Source: Phlebotomus papatasi (taxonomy: Eukaryota > Arthropoda > Insecta > Diptera > Psychodidae). Taken from it: DNA of 64,000 nt. The translations under genes were made by a program, and so were the position numbers. The stretch is from NCBI RefSeq assembly GCF_024763615.1, contig NC_077222.1, positions 72,602,001 to 72,666,000 of the forward strand. The letters run 5' to 3'. Positions 14,423-27,100 of this stretch are shown here, piece by piece. Position 1 is the first letter of the stretch. Each line of letters begins with the position of its first letter. The notes below the pieces were generated by a model, which was not told the DNA's origin, searched no databases, and worked only from the letters and a program-made list of their open reading frames with translations.

Positions 14423-15873
14423 TACAGTTCATGTAATACGCATTTACTAAAAAAAATTAAATAGTTTGAACTGCATGCATGAAATTAGTTCATCATTAAA
14501 CTTTATTTGACATCTATTTATCTTAAAACTTTTTAAGGACGATGGAACCCACCCATACAGCAGGGACTTATTAACAGATTCTTCAAAATATTGAAAATTA
14601 TTTAATACATATCTAATAAAATACAAGTATTATGAAGTTTTCTCGTTCATTTACTTTTTCTATGAGGATTAGGTGTACAAATTGCCTATCCCAAAATGTC
14701 ATGACCAGAATTCTTAAAGTTCCAATAGGTGTTCCTTCAGTCCTAGAAAGATTGTAGAATTAATAACGCGGAACATATTCTAATATGAATATTAAATATA
14801 CGAAAATAAAATTCATCGGGATAAATCATGATCCTTAATATTCACACATAAATTTAAATGCTAACGCTGACATGGAGCAAGTAACATTGGAATAAGTGCA
14901 AAATTATCGTAACTTTATTGTAAAGTGATAAAACTTGAAATTTCATTTTGAGAGGTAGCTATTGCAAAACATTTCTTCGTCTTTTGCTGCTCCCTTCTCC
15001 GTTTTCTTAGTGTTGAAGAGAGATAAAAAAAACTTGAAAAAAGCATCACAAACTCCAGCTGATTGTTCCCACGTCTCCTTCAGCTTATATTATATATTGC
15101 CAATGAAAACACATAACAATATCACAGGACTTTGACGTTAGCAAAGGTACATGGCAGGGTAGTATGAGATTAATTTCTAATTTACAAGATGTGTATTTCT
15201 TTAACAAAAGAAAGGAAAAGTCATGGAAATTCGAGAAAGTTTGCTGAGGAAAAAAAGGACCAAAAATCCAATTGAACGTTGCTTTTCAACAATTCCATCT
15301 TCTATTTCATCACACTTTTTTTGTCACCGAATATTCTCACAATCTCCTTGTGATTGTTGAGATAATTGATTTCCATTTCCATAGCATGGAATCTTTTCTC
15401 TTCTCACAGCCACATACTCTTGAGGTGATGAATGACATGAAAGGAGAACTTTGAGTTACAAGAAGTGAGATGACAAAGTGGATGAGGAGTGTTAACAACA
15501 GAGTTTCACAAGAGAAATCTTTATGGGTACAGTGGATGTGAAACTTTATTAATAAGTTCGTTAACCAAGAAGTCATATAAATATTGGCTTAAAAATTCTA
15601 AAGTTCAGAAAAAGAAATCAAAAAATAAAAAATTTTCATAAAATGATACATTAAATCATTAAATGAGAAAAACCCAGATTTAATAATCGCAAATTCTGTA
15701 AATGGATATCAAAAATTAATTTATTTTATAAAAAACAAAAACAAGATTATTTTCCGATTTTAAACGCATATCAATTTCATATGACTTCTTCTTCATTTTC
15801 ACCGTTTTCACTCTCAACGAAAATTCATTCAATAAAATGCTAATAAAATATTTAAAGAAAACACTGCCATAAA

Positions 15874-16089
15874 CAGTACCATAAGCACTCAATGGGTCAA
15901 GTGGTAGAGCACTCGCTCTATGATGCAAGTGTCCCGGGTTCGAATCCCCTTTAGGTCACCAGGAATTTTTCTGGTGTTAAAGGGGTTCGAATTGCATCCA
16001 GTTCATGCAATAATGGATGTCTCGAACTTTCCTTGTAGGAAGGCCTCTCTATGAAATGTTGTGCTACCATTATTATTATTATTATTATT
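15874..16089 (+). mobile_element. tRNA-derived SINE, copy 2
   Basis: This has the same head, body and tail as copy 1, with the B box at 15937-15947, the shared body motif CACCAGGAATTTTTCTGG and an (ATT)n tail ending at 16089. A perfect 11-bp target duplication, ACTGCCATAAA, lies at 15863-15873 and 16090-16100. The intact A and B boxes mean it could still be transcribed by RNA polymerase III. Confidence 0.94.
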
Positions 16090-17378
16090 ACTGCCATAAA
16101 ATTCATTGATGCACAAAAATGCCACAGATATTTTTTTTTATTTTAATTTAACGACTTCTGATCTATCCATATTTTTGCACTTTTATTTATAAAAATTACA
16201 ATATAGTTATATCTGAGAGACATTTTCATCAAAATGGAGTTATATTGAAGGCAATCGATTGGAAATGTCTTCATAAACCACCTCAAAATACCTATAGTAA
16301 CATCCTACTGTAGTAACATTTATTTTTCAACTTTCGTTTAATCCCCTTTTGTAATAAATAATTATATTGTATTAGTTCAAAATTCAACACTTGTGAGAAG
16401 AATTTGCAAAATTTTGAAAAAAATAAATACCTTCATTGAGCATACAGTCTTATGGTGTTATTTTTATAAAAAAAAATCGGAAGCCCCTTTGAAAAGTCTG
16501 TGTCTACAATAGTTAACATAACTAATAGTAAATTTATCTGAAGTCAAAAAATCAAATATTTCTGTGAGCCTGTGAGTAAAACTCGTACTTGAACAAACGA
16601 TTAAAAAAGAGTGAGATGATAAAGCTTCCCAGCTTTGTGGAGTGCTCGAATTCATGAGAAAGAGCTCTCCATAAAATAATTTTTCGCATGGTTTTTGGAT
16701 GTATACTGGTTTACTACCGCTTAAATTGATTAATAAATTTAAAAAATTATCTATACTTTACCGATGAAAACCGATGCGGCCAGGTTTGAAATTTAAATAC
16801 CTTTCAAAAAAATTAAAATTTAATCATATCGGTTAAAAAATGAGCCATCTAAAGCATGATTTTCAATAATTCAAATTGGCGATTTTTCTAGTCATAGGTA
16901 TGGACGAAATCACAATGATAATGAAAAATGCACCGTTTTTTTTAATATTGCCAGTTTATAGGGACTGAAAGCTTATTTCATTTCTAAACAATACATCATC
17001 GATTATAGCACAACTAAGCACTTTACTATACTGTACGAGATTATGCATCAGTCAATATACGTATAATACTCTGTGCATTAGTGTTCGAATGCAACTTCAG
17101 TGGATTTAATAGACAAAAGACTCAAAAGCCTCAACTAAAATCTCATATTTACAGATAATGCGGTTTCCATTGTCAGTATTATTAACTCAAGTAAAACGTA
17201 TTGATAAATTTTTCAATACAGCAGAAACCATATTGAGTATATAAATATAAATTCCAATTCAATTATTTTTCCCTATGATGCACAAGTCAACAGGGAATTC
17301 TTTAAGAGCCGCAATATTGATATGGGGAAATATTTATTGATTTCCATTTCAATATAATATAAGCTACATGACAGACTT

Positions 17379-17604
17379 ACATATATTTAGGATGGTGCTG
17401 GGGGGTGCTGACTTTCCCATTTATTCTACTTTTAATGTGAAGTCCACCCAATAGGACCGTAATTTTATGTGACTTTTGGCAATTCTTGTAATATTCAGCA
17501 ATATTTCTTGGTCCAGCACCCATGAATGGGAACACAATGGATGTTTTATCATCATCCACCGCCACAAAACGCTTGGCAAAAATTTCTAAAATTAGGGTGT
17601 ACAT
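17379..17604 (-). other. Candidate antisense exon or gene relic, unrecognised
   Basis: On the minus strand an open frame of about 75 codons runs up to a good donor (GTAAGT, immediately before the in-frame TAA). A weak acceptor (CCCTAATTTTAG) precedes FAKRFVAVDDDKTSIVFPFM. The end (KITVLLGGLHIKSR, then HHPKY) faintly recalls the segment after the catalytic His in insect trypsin-like proteases, but the AAHC motif is absent. It may be a fragment of a nested gene, a pseudogene or chance. Confidence 0.2.
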
Positions 17605-18056
17605 ATTGTGTTAAGGTGAACTGGTGAATTTTAACTACTGGTAATTTATATGGATGGAACATTGTGAAAAAGCGTATCGTCAACACCTCCATTTTCTCTA
17701 AAACGCAGAACACCTGACAAGTTATTAATAATAATGAAAGCTATAACAATTTGCATAGCAATATGGGCTAAATCGTATTAATTTTCATGCTATTCTTTAG
17801 ACAGCTTCTTCCCTACACCACTGTTTGTTGTTCTTTAAAACTTATCAACAATTCTATAACGTTCCTCAAACACGAAGTCATCAAAATCCATTCTCTTCAC
17901 ACAGTCACTCTCTTAGATTAATTTTCAACCTCTTTTCCTTACCGCTCCATGGTTCACGGTCAAAGATTTCATACCTTCAATCACCATTAATAATAATGGC
18001 ATTATTAATATTTAATAAAAACTGGGAACTAATAAAAAAAATCATATTTCTTTCAG

Positions 18057-18179
18057 CATCTCAACTTTGATCAGCAGTACGTTCCACGTGGGATTACGTA
18101 CTACGATAAGACGATACGAATGGACAAGAATCCCATAAAAACGGCCCTTAACGTGTGCAAGCATCTAATATCAGAGAGG
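18057..18179 (+). CDS. Nmdar1: Nmdar1 exon A: N-terminal part of the amino-terminal domain
   Basis: This 41-codon exon begins in phase 0 after the acceptor ATTTCTTTCAG and ends AGG before the donor GTGAGT. It encodes HLNFDQQYVPRG, then a TYYDKTIRMDKNPIKT-like segment and LNVCKHLISER, matching the region of fly NMDAR1 just after its signal peptide and first strand. The preceding exon should end in a lysine-rich STTIK-like segment; I searched bases 1-18056 by eye and did not find it. The small size and phase 0/0 boundaries explain why no open reading frame call marks this exon. Confidence 0.93.
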
Positions 18180-21100
18180 GTGAGTAAGTTTTGTGGCACA
18201 AATAAACTCAATGGGAAACAAATTTAGTTTCAGCTTCCATACAGTTTGGGACTTCTTACGAAGAAGTTATAGAGTTGAAAGCACTGCATTCATACCTATT
18301 TTTCTGCTTTTTCTACCTCATATATTCTGCATCTCTAAGTAAAACATTTTGGGATTTTAACGTGTTGCTTATATATGTACATGTTATGACTTTTTGTTCA
18401 TTTCTCATACATGTTCCACTTCGTTTATTATTAGATTTATCTGTAACAGAATTAAAGCAATTTGTGCAAAGAGAGTTTTATTGCGGAAAATCAGTATTTT
18501 AGCCATAAAGATTCTCCTTCTCCGTATCTCAATTAAAAATTTAAATACTATCAACTAAATGAACTTAACATGTAGTTACATTAGATCAAACATTCAAGTA
18601 GCAATTTGTCAGATAAACCGGTAGGAGAAGTGGGGTACCTTTGAACTGAAGTACCTTTGTGATTAGATTTTTCCCCTATTTTTAAAATGAGTAAAACTTT
18701 ATCATAATATAATTAACTTCATAATTGGTTTGTAAAAAAGTATATCATGGTATAAGGGCCATATTAAAAATACTGAAAAAAACCCTATTTCATAGTTGCG
18801 TCAATTCATAGATACCCTACTTCTCTCTAATGTTCTGCTAAATAGAAATAAAATTGTGATGTTAAGCTTTTATTTATAAAGTTTTATTATGTATTTTCTA
18901 TGTGTAATTCATAAAACTTTCAAGTATTTTTTTTATACAACTTTAATGGATTTTTTCGATCTGATTGAAATACAAAATACCAATATTTTGAGTTGCACTC
19001 ATCAAACAAAATTTTTTATATGGAAGTATAGTAAGGCCATGTAACTCCGACGATTGCAAAACTCGGATGCCGCGACCGATTTAACTCCGATACATCCACT
19101 TAAAATATAATTTATATTTTTATTTCTGTAATTAATTACTGTAGTATCATAATATAACTATTCTACTTTAAGAAAAACCAAAAATTATATTTTTATCGGT
19201 TTAATAAGTGGGTAAGAGAAATATTTTTTAAGCTCGGGTCAGCTGGGTTGTGTACTAAAAATTTAATTTCTGAGAAAATTTTGCTGTTGACAGCTCGTCG
19301 CAGGAAAAAGTTTAGTGTTTTTTCTATATAATAAAACATTATTTGCAATCAAAATTATTAGTAAAAGTTAGTGTAGTTATTGATCTACAAGGTGAGTAAG
19401 AGTTTATTGATAATATATTAATAATTCATACAGAAATAAGTGATTTTTGTGAATGTTTACATTTCGATGCATGTCGGATGCGGTGAAAGTCAATGTTTTG
19501 GTTCAGAATTTGCATTGTTCAGGACTCTTTTTCTGTTTCAGATGCCAAAGGGAACAAAAGAAAAGACCTATAAGGACAAGCCCGACTCTAAGGAAGGTAT
19601 TAGGAATGCCTTGCAGTGTGTACGAGATGGTTCTACCATAGCATATGCATCCAAAACATTTAATGTCCCAAGAACAACACTGCACAACAAATTGACCGGC
19701 AAATACCCAGAGGAGTGCCCCAATGGCAGGCCAACAATTCTTTCAAAAGAACAGGAAAAAGAACTTGTCAAATGGATCCTGGGATGTGCGGATGGCTGGC
19801 ATCCCATCGGGAAGGAACAAGTTCTGGACAGCGTTAAACTCATCTGTGAGGTCTACAAAATTCCAAACCATTTTACAGCTGGAAGACCCGGAGACGTTTA
19901 GTTCAGGAATTTTCTTAAGCGTCATCCAGAGCTCAGCATGCGCAAGCCAAAATCCTTCTCATTGGAAAGAGCTACTGTTACTGCTGAAGACCTCACGGAA
20001 TGGTTTCAGAATTGTCTTAAATATTTCACAGAACATAACCTTCTGAGCATTTCACCAGACCGTGTTTTTAATTGCGACGAAAGTGCCTTCTTTTTGACAC
20101 CGGAAGATGGAAATGTCCTGTCCAGAGGTTCACGTGTAGTTCCATCTCTTCAAAATTCATTACCGAAGCAATGTATCACAATACTCCTCAGGGTGTCAGC
20201 TACTGGCGAACTTGCTCCTCCAATGGCTGTTCATAAAACTGACATTACTCCAAAAATTGCCATTCACAACGCAGAAGGATGGAAAATGGGAACGTCACCA
20301 CAGAGTGGCTGGATGGATGGGCCACTTTTCTATGCTGGTCTTTATTTCCCGAAAATTGTTTTCCAACATTCAGAGGAGTCCATTATCAATAACCAGCACG
20401 ATCAGGCCACCGACAATAATCCTTCAAATGATCCAGTCATCCCTGGAAACCAACTCTCTGCAACTTCTGAGACTCAACCGATCTTCGACACACTAAAACA
20501 ATGCTATTTCTGGCCAGGAGAAATTCCAAAACGTCGTCAGAAGAAGAGGGTCAAAGCCAGCAATGTCAAACACCAGTATATTGTATCTTCCGAGGAAATT
20601 ATCGCGGAACAGGAGGAAAAATTGAGGCAGGATTTACAAAAAAAGAAAGAAATTGCTGAACGGAAGTTGACCAGAGAGAGGAACAAAAATATAAGGGCAG
20701 AAGAAAAGGAGATAAAACTAAAGGAGAAACACATGGTAAAGGAAAAGGCTCAAATGCCAATTGAAGCTGAAAAGAAAAAACGTGGAAGGAAGTCAGCCAA
20801 GAAAACCGAGGAAAAATCAAAGAATTGAGTGCAATCTTAAAATAAATAAAAATATATATAATTAAATAATAAATTAATGAAATTAATTGATGGAATAAAA
20901 CTCTAAAAAATGTTTTTTAAATAATATCTTCTCATTTTTATGCATTAAACTTTTCCTTAAAATGAGCATCCGAGTTTGATCGAATTCAACGGAGTTACAT
21001 AAAAGCGTCGCAGTAACATTCTTGCGCATATATTAATATTATCGTAATTTTATTAATTTTCATCAATATTATTGCTAAAATTCTATTTCTATTATGATTC

Positions 21101-24100
21101 TAAATTAAACAAAGAATAATTCTATTGATTTGGAATGGGGAAAAAATATTTCATCAGTCCAAAAACAAGCATTAAAGTCGCACTCTATGAAAAGTATCCG
21201 GATTACCTCTCTTTACTATAATGGTTTTAATTAAATCTAAAAAATTGTTTTTGCATGTTGACTTTGCAAAATCTTTTCATCAAAAATAGAACAATAAAGT
21301 TCTAGAATAACTGTTATGCATATTTTTCAATTTTTTTTTTATTTAGGACACTTTGGTTTCTAAAATGGGTTGTCTATTATAAGTGCCATATACCATAAAT
21401 GCCATTGGGTAAAAACTGAATTTAATAAGACAAAACTTAAATTTGAGCGTTACTCAATTTAGAACTTAAAAATCAGTGAATCAAAATCAGTGAGTTAAAA
21501 TTCAGTAAATAAGAAATTTAAAAAAAAAAACATTTATTTTCTTTGCAACTATGTTAGATCTTAATTATACATTAAATTACACCAATTCTTGTAGAAATGT
21601 ACGTTTTCTTCTTAACAAATTAGTATTTTATTTGAAAAATTTAATATTTTACAAGCAAAAAGTTTTTTTCACCACTCATTTCGTTTTTTTGTCCCGTCTT
21701 AATAAATATTGCGATTCAAAAATTTCAACTTTAATTAGCTATAGCTTCTGGAGCATAAGGTGTGACAGAAAATTATTTTCGGGTGAAATTTTCACATCAC
21801 GAAATTAAATTTTAAAATTTATATCCCATATTGCGCATCAAACATTAAAACAACTTGTTTATGGCACTTGATTGCTTTTACCTGTTGCCATTTAATTCAA
21901 TTTCTATAGAAATATAAGTACTTTGTTAAACAGAAAAAAACAGTGTAGTGAAAATGTAGTTAACACAACTAATGACACTAAAATTACATATACATGAAAA
22001 TAGGGGAAGGCTGTAATGCTTCAAACATACTCTGGCTTCGACCACTTTATATTTTTCCCATATTCCTTTAATGAATCTGACTTATTTATTTTTAGGAAGT
22101 ATGTGATTTAATATTACCTATCAATATACATTGTCGTAGGTCAGATCCATTAAAGAAATATTGAAAAAAGTATAAAATGTTCGAAGGGGTAAAGCCTTCC
22201 CCTATATGAATAAATTGATAAAATTGTTAAAACTCGAATAAAAACCTCCAAAGAAAATTGAGTGAGTATTTTAAAGAAAATCAAAAAAAATATACGGGGA
22301 AGTGAAATATAGGGGGGGGGGTACCTTTGAATTGTGGCAGCATTGAAATTAGGCTTTTTATCCTATTTTCTTTTAATTGTAATGTACTTAAGTTTCGCAA
22401 TTGGTTTCTGAAGGTAAATTATAACATTATAAGGTCTAGACTGATTTAAATATAAGAGAAAAGGGGTGACAAAGCGTCCCAGGATTTGCGAAATGCTCGA
22501 ACTCGTGACTATAAGATGTTATATACCTCAAAAGTACTTTCGCATCATTTACCATTTACCGGTTCTCAACCGATTTGAACCGATTCATAAAACATTCAAA
22601 AGATTCTCCAAAATTTTTTAAAAAGCAATTGAATTGATTTACGGATAAAAATTATTTATCGGCCATGAACCGGTTCAGTTTTATAGGAAATTCCAAGACA
22701 TTTCCAACGAGCCCAAAAATGATACCATTCGCTTCATAAATGCGCTCTTTAGTGTCTTTTAACCTTTGACCTTGAAAAACCGTTATTAGGAACGATTCAA
22801 CGGTATTTTCGTATATAGAAGGAATGTTCGCCTGGGTAATCTCTAAAACATATCCAAAAATGAAAAAAATCGCACGAGGCGTTTTCGAGCAATAGCAAAA
22901 ACACATGGTTGTGGTAGGGGTAGGGGAGAGGTGGGGGAAAAAAGAAAGGCATGTTAACGATCCTTGGGTCGACTTATGGGAGGGTTCCCCGAAGATCCCA
23001 AAGTCGCTATCTCTTACCGCCTTTACAGCTGGCAACTGTCGAATGGACAGACGGACAGACTGACGAACAGCGTGACATTTCTCAGAAATCGTCTGAATTT
23101 GTTGACAAAAGTGGTCTCCGTGGGGGGGGGGTGGAAATTTTGGGTGGTGAAAAAATCGAGGGTTTATATATACTGCTCTCTCCGTGAAGTTCAAGCAGTA
23201 AAAAGCCCTATTTCAAAGTTGCCTCAATTCAATGGTGCTCCGGTGAAAATTATTTTGCTCTCTATTCATGAAGCATTGGTGATATGGTATAGTAAACTTT
23301 TCAGAAACCGACAAAAAAAATCCGTTATCTTAACAATACGTATACGAAAGAATTTATTTAAAAAAAAAACTCGCGACTTTATTTCTTGCGATAATACTTC
23401 GCTGAGGTTATTACTATATAAAGACGCAATTCGAGATATCATCACAAGTATTCAATGGCATAGCTCAAAATATAAATCTTAAACTATATATAACTATATT
23501 TTATTATAAAAATAAACCAGAAGATAAAGATAATAAAACAAGTTTGATATATAGTATTGAAAACGAATCTAATATTCCAGATTCATGTATAGAAGAAAAT
23601 ATGGAGATCATTTTTATTATACGTACGTTTATTAATTTTATTATTTCTTCAATAAATTCACATAAGTTTTTTTTCAATCTCAGCCCCTTTCAGGGAGTAA
23701 ATGGAAGTCGACTGAGGGATAAAAACAAAAAAGCTTGATTCTTCCTCAGTTGAAAAAGCTTCATCCACTTGTGCATAAATTGCCTTTATTGCTGAAGGCT
23801 GTAAATACGTTGGGTGCTTTTTCCAGTCATCTAGATTTTTTTTTGTTTAAGAGAAGAGGTAGGGCAGTCAGATAGGGCTGCAAAATGAACGACAGGGATG
23901 GCTGTTTTGAAGAATGGGGGAATAGCAACCAGTAATGATTTTCCAAATGGTTTCTCATTTATGTACTTTCCATAGGTGTACGCCATGGTGGTATCCCATG
24001 AACAGAGTGGGGATCTATCACCAGCAGCCGTCAGCTACACCAGCGGTTTCTACCAAATCCCCGTCATTGGAATTTCATCCCGTGATGCAGCATTCTCTGA

Positions 24101-27100
24101 CAAAAATATCCACGTGTCATTTCTTCGTACTGTACCACCGTACTATCACCAGGCAGACGTTTGGCTGGAGATGCTGAGTCACTTTGGTTACACAAAGGTT
24201 AGTCTAAAGCCCAGATCAAAGTCCTAGCATTCCTTACGAGACGGAACTTTCGTCCAGAGTTACTGTAATCACAGATTAGATACGGAGGATTTGTGGACGT
24301 GCCTGAGATTCTTATATGAAATGAACAAAATCCATGATACCTCTTAGGCTTCATTACGGCAACGTTTGATATACCATTCCTAATACTTAAAAGAAAATTT
24401 GTTATATTTATACGTAATTCTCAACGCTCTTAACAATCTCACCTATTTTAAAACTAGAAAGCTTTGAATCGCTCTAAGTTTAAATAATACATCTTGACCG
24501 TCTGGTCTAAATCATACGAAAGTGTAAAAAAATAATATTTGAAAAATTAAAATTTTAGATATCACTTGACACATTGCACTGCATGAAATTTACGTGATTT
24601 ATTGTTAAGATTAAACTATTATCTATCATTCTAGGGAGTTACATTGTTTTAGGTGTATGATTCTTACATAATCAAACCTATCTTATTTATCACAATCATT
24701 ATGAACACTTATCACAATTAAGTTGTAAATTTGTGTATTATGATAATTTCTGTAGCAATAATTTAATTTGTTTTTTTAATATTTATGCATTATAGATTCC
24801 GACCCCGATAAAGATAAGTGGTTTAAAATGAATGAATGAATGAATGAAACTTGCATTATCGTAGATCTGAGAGATTAATTTTAATTTGTAACCTAATCAA
24901 GATTAAAGCTAAATTATTATATTGACAATATTTAATATATTGTGTATATTATTACAATTAGATTTTAACATTGATAAATAGAATTAAGTTTTTTTCAATA
25001 CACAATTAACCATATAAGCTTTATAAATAATCATTATTTATACTAATAATAATGACCGGTAATATATAACTTGCCAGAATAAAATCGACAAAATATCAGC
25101 TCAAAAGTAATTATTATGCAAATACGGTTAATTCGAATATAAATCATGTAAAGCTTCTGCATTTAAAGTTTCATAAATGAGATATATTTACAAACATTAA
25201 GTCTTCAATCGAGTTTCAATAAATCTGAAATACCAAAATTCTGGGTTATAAATCCCATTGCTTTAAAAAAAGATAAGATCTTCAAAATGACTGTCAGATT
25301 TATTTAAGCTCAATGAAATAATAGAAAAACAAAACAGAATATTTACTTTATTTTGAATAGTTTTGCATTTATATTAAATAAGTTAAAGACTCTAGGATGA
25401 ACTGCATTCCAGAAAATCCTCAAATTTTTAATGGCACGCAGAGGCTTTGAATCGTAAGTTCCAAAAAAAGGGTCCCAGATTTGCAAAATGCTTTGGACGC
25501 GTGACTTTTAGAGGTGATGCATCACAAATGTAAGTCCGCATCATTTAAAGGATGGCTTTCAAGCTTCTTTTTTATAGATCAAACCTTATTGTATTATATT
25601 TTAATAGCTAATCTTAAGTCACCAATTTCCTAAAAACAAAAAAATACTGATGATGGGAAAAATATGAAGTCTTCGAAGCCAGAGTGTGTACGAAGCCTGA
25701 AAGCCTTTCTCTACCTAAGATTAAGTTATAAACGTTATAAATCCATTATAACTTCATTATAATCACAATTCATGAGATAAAGTAGTGTTTACGAGTTTGA
25801 GAATTTTCCAAATTTTTTTTCCGCTAGACAACTTATCATCAAGTTTACCGGTTCACAACCGATTTGAGCCGATTTAGGAATCCCTCACAACATAGACAAA
25901 TATAACTTAGGACTAGCGCAATTATTTTTTTTAAGTTATTAGTTCGTAACCGATTTATTACCGGTTCATATTGTGATTGTATTTGGTTCTGTCCATTCAG
26001 TTCTATTCCTCGCCAATTGTGTTTTTTTTATATGAATCGTATGAATCTAAAACTCATTCAAAAATTGATACTCAGCTTGGGAGTCTCAAAGGAAAGAGGC
26101 AATTAGATAGAAATCTAGTCTAGGGGAAAATGGGGCACCACCAAACACTGCGTTTTTTAATCAGATATTCGACATCTAAGGACAAGACCTATAGAAATTT
26201 ATAGGGGCTATAGGGATGCTTGTCCATTGAAGAAATGATCGAGATAGTCCAAGTAGTTTAGAAATAAAAATTAGTGTTTGGTGATACCCCGTGTTTGGTG
26301 GTACCCCAGTTTCCCCTATAGTCTTTTCTTATATTTAATATTAAGGACATGGATACGTTTTTAACGTGTTGTCTATTTTGCCCAATAATGTACCCATCTC
26401 TCCCCAAATTAAGTTCTTTATAAGGCACAGGGATTTATACACGAAGGGACCCCACATTTTCCAGATATATCGTATGACGCTTATAAATACGGAAATTTTC
26501 ATTTAAATTTGAGTATGAATGTGAGAAGGTGGCTTCAACTGCAGAGATCACATGTCATGGGGTAGGTTCAAACTTGTCAGATATTTCAAAGGTCTTTACA
26601 ACTAACTCAAGTTTGACCCCATTTTGTTAAGAAATTCACTCTTCCGACTCCAAAGCTTTTTAAAATTACAATTTAGACTAGACCTTAAAAAGGGGCCTAA
26701 CCCAAGAAGCAAAATAGCTGCCTTATAGAATCAAGTATTAAATAAGTCTTTTAATGCACTTTTAAAAGACTTAAAGTGAAAATTTTCTGTTGAAATACCT
26801 ATAGAAGCTCTTAAGATCCTTTAGAGTGCGCCACATTACTTATAGTAATCTCTGTGACGGAACTAAGAGCGTTATAAGCAAATAAAAAGATTTTTGGTTC
26901 TATAGTGCCTTACTTAAGGAATTCTATAAGACTATATTAAGAAAAAATTGCTTCTTGGGTAAGTTCACTTAGGGGATGAAAGGTAGAAATTTTAGGGGTG
27001 AAAATATCAGGTGATTGTATTACTCTAACGGTAGACTTTCAGCAGTTAACTGTTCTTATTCTAAATTTCTCCAAGAATCTGGCCTGTTGTAAAATTATTC

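Larger units (their letters stand above)
1..18056. other. Non-coding region upstream of the first visible Nmdar1 exon (probably upstream intron)
   Basis: AT-rich DNA with no open frame that I can support as a gene, apart from the weak candidate at 17379-17604. It holds an F4-type element end (1-292), two SINEs, an F12 palindrome (1304-1413), composite repeats (4627-5607, 11085-11200, 16608-16925), F7 elements (4963-5366, 11345-11748), an F5 element (8520-9521) and an F6 element (14171-14422). In 293-750, 1414-4626, 5608-8519, 11749-14170 and 14423-15862 I see nothing beyond low-complexity AT sequence, except a stretch at about 7127-7260 repeated at 52806-52950. Confidence 0.5.
18180..23975 (+). 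other. Nmdar1: Nmdar1 intron A-B (5.8 kb)
   Basis: Holds an F1 MITE (18624-18837), a dead pogo-like transposon (19031-21013), an F3 MITE (22003-22202) and an F1 element split by a composite repeat (22295-23243). The remainder (21014-22002, 23244-23975) is AT-rich with nothing recognised. Confidence 0.9.

Noticed and set aside
15890..15957. Functional tRNA gene (A and B boxes, TTCGAATCC arm)
   Set aside because: The tRNA-like head continues into a body and (ATT)n tail shared with a second copy, and both copies have target duplications, so it is a SINE.
22652..23482. Open frames of 172-180 codons on both strands
   Set aside because: They fall in the composite repeat F16, overlap each other on opposite strands, contain its G-run and have no recognisable domain.
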